Shown here: positions 8,681 through 10,682 of the stretch, one piece after another
Position numbering within the stretch: position 1 is the stretch's first letter
Layout of the letters: each line of letters opens with the position of its first letter
DNA from: Gammaproteobacteria bacterium UBA5338
GTDB lineage: Bacteria > Pseudomonadota > Gammaproteobacteria > Pseudomonadales > UBA5862
DNA: 10,682 nt
Direction: 5' to 3'
Assembly: GCA_002408105.1 (NCBI GenBank)
Contig: DHQM01000040.1
Span: 1-10,682, forward strand
The notes under the pieces: generated by a model
What the model saw: only the letters and a program-made list of their open reading frames with translations
Databases searched by the model: none
What the model was told of the DNA's origin: nothing
Made by a program: the position numbers and the translations under genes

Positions 8681-8705
8681 TCCGAACATTTACAGGTACG
8701 TCTGA

Positions 8706-10394
8706 ATGTCAGAAACCGCCGAAAGCTTTGCCGACCTGTTCGAAGCGAGCTTGCAAGAAATCGAAATGCAACCGGGCACCATCGTAACCGGCACCGTCGT
8801 TGATCTCGACAACGAGTACGTTACGGTCAACGCAGGACTCAAATCAGAAGGCATCATTCCCAAGAGTCAATTCGTGGATGAGCAGGGCGAGTTCCACCTG
8901 CAAATCGGCGATGAAGTGCGGGTCGCGCTCGAAGCGGTCGAAGACGGTTGGGGCGAGACGCGCCTGTCGCGCGAAAAAGCCAAGCGCCTGGAAACCTGGG
9001 CGGAACTTGAAACCGCCTTTTCCGACGAAGCTGCGGTTGAGGGGATCATCAGCGGGCGAGTCAAAGGCGGATATACCGTTGACGTTCAAGGCGTACGCGC
9101 CTTCCTACCGGGTTCCTTGGTTGACATTCGCCCGGTGCGCGACGCCACCGACCTTGAAGGCAAACAGCTTGAATTTAAGCTGATCAAACTGGATCAAAAG
9201 CGCAACAACGTGGTCGTTTCTCGCCGCGCGGTACTTGAGGAAGCGACCAGCGCTGAACGTGAAGCCTTGCTTGCCACCCTGCAGGAAGGCATGCAAATGA
9301 AAGGGGTGGTGAAAAACCTGACCGACTACGGTGCCTTCGTCGATCTGGGTGGCATCGACGGCCTTCTGCACATCACCGACATGGCCTGGCGGCGCATCAA
9401 GCACCCGAGTGAAATCGTCAATGTCGGCGATGAAATTTCAGTGAAAGTGCTCAAGTTCGACCGCGAGCGAAATCGGGTCTCCCTTGGTCTCAAGCAGCTC
9501 GGCGAAGACCCCTGGAGTTCGATCACTGCCCGCTACCCGGTCGGCACCCGCGTGATGGCCAAAGTAACCAACCTGACCGACTACGGCTGCTTCGCGGAGA
9601 TCGAGGAAGGGGTTGAAGGCCTGGTTCACGTGTCGGAGATGGACTGGACCAACAAAAACATCCACCCGTCCAAGGTCGTTCAGGTCGGAGACGAGGTGCA
9701 GGTGCAAATCCTGGATGTCGATGAAGAGCGCCGACGCATCTCCCTTGGCATCAAGCAGTGCATGCAAAATCCTTGGGAGGCGTTTTCTGGCAGCCATGCC
9801 AAGGGCGACAAGGTGATTGGACGCATCAAATCGATCACGGACTTTGGCGTCTTCGTTGGGCTCGACGGCAACATCGATGGGCTGGTGCATCTTTCGGACC
9901 TGTCTTGGGATGACGAAGGAGAAGAAGCCGTACGCAATTACAAGAAAGGCGACGAAATCGAGGCGGTCATTCTGTCCATCGACCCTGACCGAGAGCGCAT
10001 TTCACTTGGCATCAAGCAACTGGAAGGCGACGCTTTCAGTGACTACCTGACCGAGCACGACCGTGGCAGCGTGGTCCAGGGCACCGTGACCAGTGTCGAG
10101 GAGCGCCAGGCGGTGCTCGAACTGGCGCCAGGGGTGGAAGGGATCCTCAAGGTGGCAGATGCCAGCATTGACAAGATCACGGACGTTCGTCAGGTCTTGA
10201 AAGAAGGTGACCAAACCGAAGTCAAGATTGTCGGGGTGGACAGGAAGAACCGCACCCTTGGGGTTTCGATCCGCGCCAAAGACATGGACGATGAAAAGCA
10301 AGCGGTGCGAGACCATCAGCAGCAGGAAGCCGAGTTGACCTCGCCGACCACCATCGGCGACCTCATCAAGGCGCAGCTGGAAGAACAAAACTAA
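8706..10394 (+). CDS. rpsA: 30S ribosomal protein S1
   Basis: S1 binds single-stranded mRNA at the 30S platform and helps initiate translation, especially on structured messages or those with poor Shine-Dalgarno sequences. The 562 residues (E. coli 557) hold six S1/OB-fold domains, at about 19-88, 105-172, 191-260, 277-346, 362-432 and 447-518. The two N-terminal domains, which dock on the ribosome, are divergent. Domains 3-5 repeat the pattern G-x-F-V/A, GLVHxSxxxW, VGDEV and RxSLGIKQ, as expected for the RNA-binding part. Domain 6 is again divergent. A charged C-terminal tail follows (about 520-562). The ATG at 8706 gives the standard [16 protein letters not shown] start. Only a weak AGG (8694-8696) lies 9 bases upstream. 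This agrees with the autogenously controlled, Shine-Dalgarno-poor rpsA leaders known in gammaproteobacteria. The gene is preceded by a 127-base gap with two hairpins. Confidence 0.98.
   Translation: MSETAESFADLFEASLQEIEMQPGTIVTGTVVDLDNEYVTVNAGLKSEGIIPKSQFVDEQGEFHLQIGDEVRVALEAVEDGWGETRLSREKAKRLETWAELETAFSDEAAVEGIISGRVKGGYTVDVQGVRAFLPGSLVDIRPVRDATDLEGKQLEFKLIKLDQKRNNVVVSRRAVLEEATSAEREALLATLQEGMQMKGVVKNLTDYGAFVDLGGIDGLLHITDMAWRRIKHPSEIVNVGDEISVKVLKFDRERNRVSLGLKQLGEDPWSSITARYPVGTRVMAKVTNLTDYGCFAEIEEGVEGLVHVSEMDWTNKNIHPSKVVQVGDEVQVQILDVDEERRRISLGIKQCMQNPWEAFSGSHAKGDKVIGRIKSITDFGVFVGLDGNIDGLVHLSDLSWDDEGEEAVRNYKKGDEIEAVILSIDPDRERISLGIKQLEGDAFSDYLTEHDRGSVVQGTVTSVEERQAVLELAPGVEGILKVADASIDKITDVRQVLKEGDQTEVKIVGVDRKNRTLGVSIRAKDMDDEKQAVRDHQQQEAELTSPTTIGDLIKAQLEEQN
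9315..9331 (+). repeat. 17-base direct repeat between S1 domains 3 and 4
   Basis: The 17 bases coding NLTDYG in domain 3 recur exactly at 9570-9586 in domain 4. A shorter 14-base identity coding LGIKQ joins domains 4 and 5 (near 9744 and 10003). These reflect repeated S1 domains rather than a mobile or regulatory repeat. Confidence 0.8.
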
Positions 10395-10408
10395 GGCTGA
10401 TGAATGGC

Positions 10409-10441
10409 GGGTTGTCCTGGAAGCTGATTCCCGGGCAACCC
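10409..10441 (+). terminator. strong stem-loop after rpsA, possible terminator
   Basis: GGGTTGTCC (10409-10417) pairs with GGGCAACCC (10433-10441), nine pairs including one G-U. After a single mismatch, GGAA (10419-10422) pairs with TTCC (10428-10431), capped by the five-base loop GCTGA. The structure starts 14 bases past the rpsA stop. The bases after it (TTGCCTGTC) are not a clear T run, so an intrinsic terminator is possible but not certain. A processing or 3'-end stabilising structure would look the same. Confidence 0.5.
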
Positions 10442-10470
10442 TTGCCTGTCGGTCGTGACTGCGGTATCAC
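10442..10470 (+). promoter_or_regulatory. ihfB: weak candidate sigma-70 promoter for ihfB
   Basis: TTGCCT (10442-10447, 4 of 6 to the -35 consensus) and TATCAC (10465-10470, 4 of 6 to -10) are exactly 17 bases apart, directly after the rpsA stem-loop. A start about 7 bases downstream would fall within a few bases of the ihfB ATG. Both boxes are imperfect, so confidence is low. Confidence 0.22.
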
Positions 10471-10478
10471 TGGGTGCC

Positions 10479-10682
10479 ATGACCAAATCCGAATTGATCG
10501 AGCAGATTGCCGCTGAGCAGCCGCACCTTCCACTTCAAGACGTCGAACTCGCCGTCAAAAGCATGTTGCAGCTGATGACCGATGTGCTGGCCTCCGGGCG
10601 CCGCATTGAAGTGCGCGGTTTCGGAAGTTTCTCTCTCCACTACCGTCCACCCCGCCTCGGGCGCAACCCAAAAACGGGGGAG
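10479..10682 (+). CDS. ihfB: integration host factor subunit beta, 5' part (3' end outside window)
   Basis: IHF-beta pairs with IHF-alpha to bind and sharply bend DNA at specific sites, acting in transcription, recombination and replication. The 68 codons to the right edge read [14 protein letters not shown] and so on, with [23 protein letters not shown] at the end of the visible part. This is the DNA-binding arm of the family, including the RNPKTG tip whose proline (Pro64 here) intercalates DNA in IHF and [10 protein letters not shown] and FSLHYR distinguish IHF-beta from HU and from IHF-alpha. About 25-30 residues are missing at the C-terminus. The ATG gives the usual N-terminus. No convincing Shine-Dalgarno is seen; GGGTG at 10472-10476 is only 2 bases from the ATG. 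Location just downstream of rpsA is conserved in gammaproteobacteria. Confidence 0.96.
   Translation, partial: MTKSELIEQIAAEQPHLPLQDVELAVKSMLQLMTDVLASGRRIEVRGFGSFSLHYRPPRLGRNPKTGE

Overview
The window is a contiguous, all plus-strand stretch of a gammaproteobacterial chromosome, rich in G+C with a matching strong third-position bias. The order is gyrA (3' part), serC, pheA, hisC, a fused tyrA-aroA, cmk, rpsA and ihfB (5' part). This is the layout of Pseudomonas and relatives, described by the Jensen laboratory as a mixed-function supraoperon. The TyrA-AroA fusion, the AroQ-PheA fusion and the HisC paralogue next to them point to a pseudomonad-like or related gammaproteobacterium. The genus cannot be named from the sequence alone. 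There are no mobile elements, tRNA or rRNA genes or CRISPR arrays, and no gene-free gap exceeds 130 bases.

Region by region: 1-2251 is gyrase subunit A lacking about its first 105 residues; the catalytic Tyr is present. A short A+T-rich gap (2252-2290) holds a full match to the IHF consensus. From 2291 to 7889 lie serC, pheA, hisC and tyrA-aroA, tightly packed, with a short overlap at serC/pheA (depending on the pheA start) and an ATGA overlap at hisC/tyrA. Together they cover EPSP synthesis, chorismate to prephenate and on to phenylpyruvate or hydroxyphenylpyruvate, the final transamination, and the serine/pyridoxal-phosphate branch that supplies phosphoserine and PLP precursors. cmk overlaps aroA by ATGA and joins nucleotide metabolism to the cluster. 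A 127-base gap with two hairpins separates cmk from rpsA (ribosomal protein S1, six S1 domains). An 84-base gap with a long hairpin separates rpsA from ihfB, which runs off the right edge after 68 codons.

I found no undescribed system here: this is conserved core-genome sequence. The points that deserve a second look are regulatory or architectural. They are a well-spaced Shine-Dalgarno and ATG at the TyrA/AroA domain junction that could yield free EPSP synthase; a class II set of EPSP-synthase motifs; a consensus IHF site upstream of serC in a locus that itself ends in ihfB; a leader structure with a poor ribosome binding site before rpsA; and a strong stem-loop between rpsA and ihfB.
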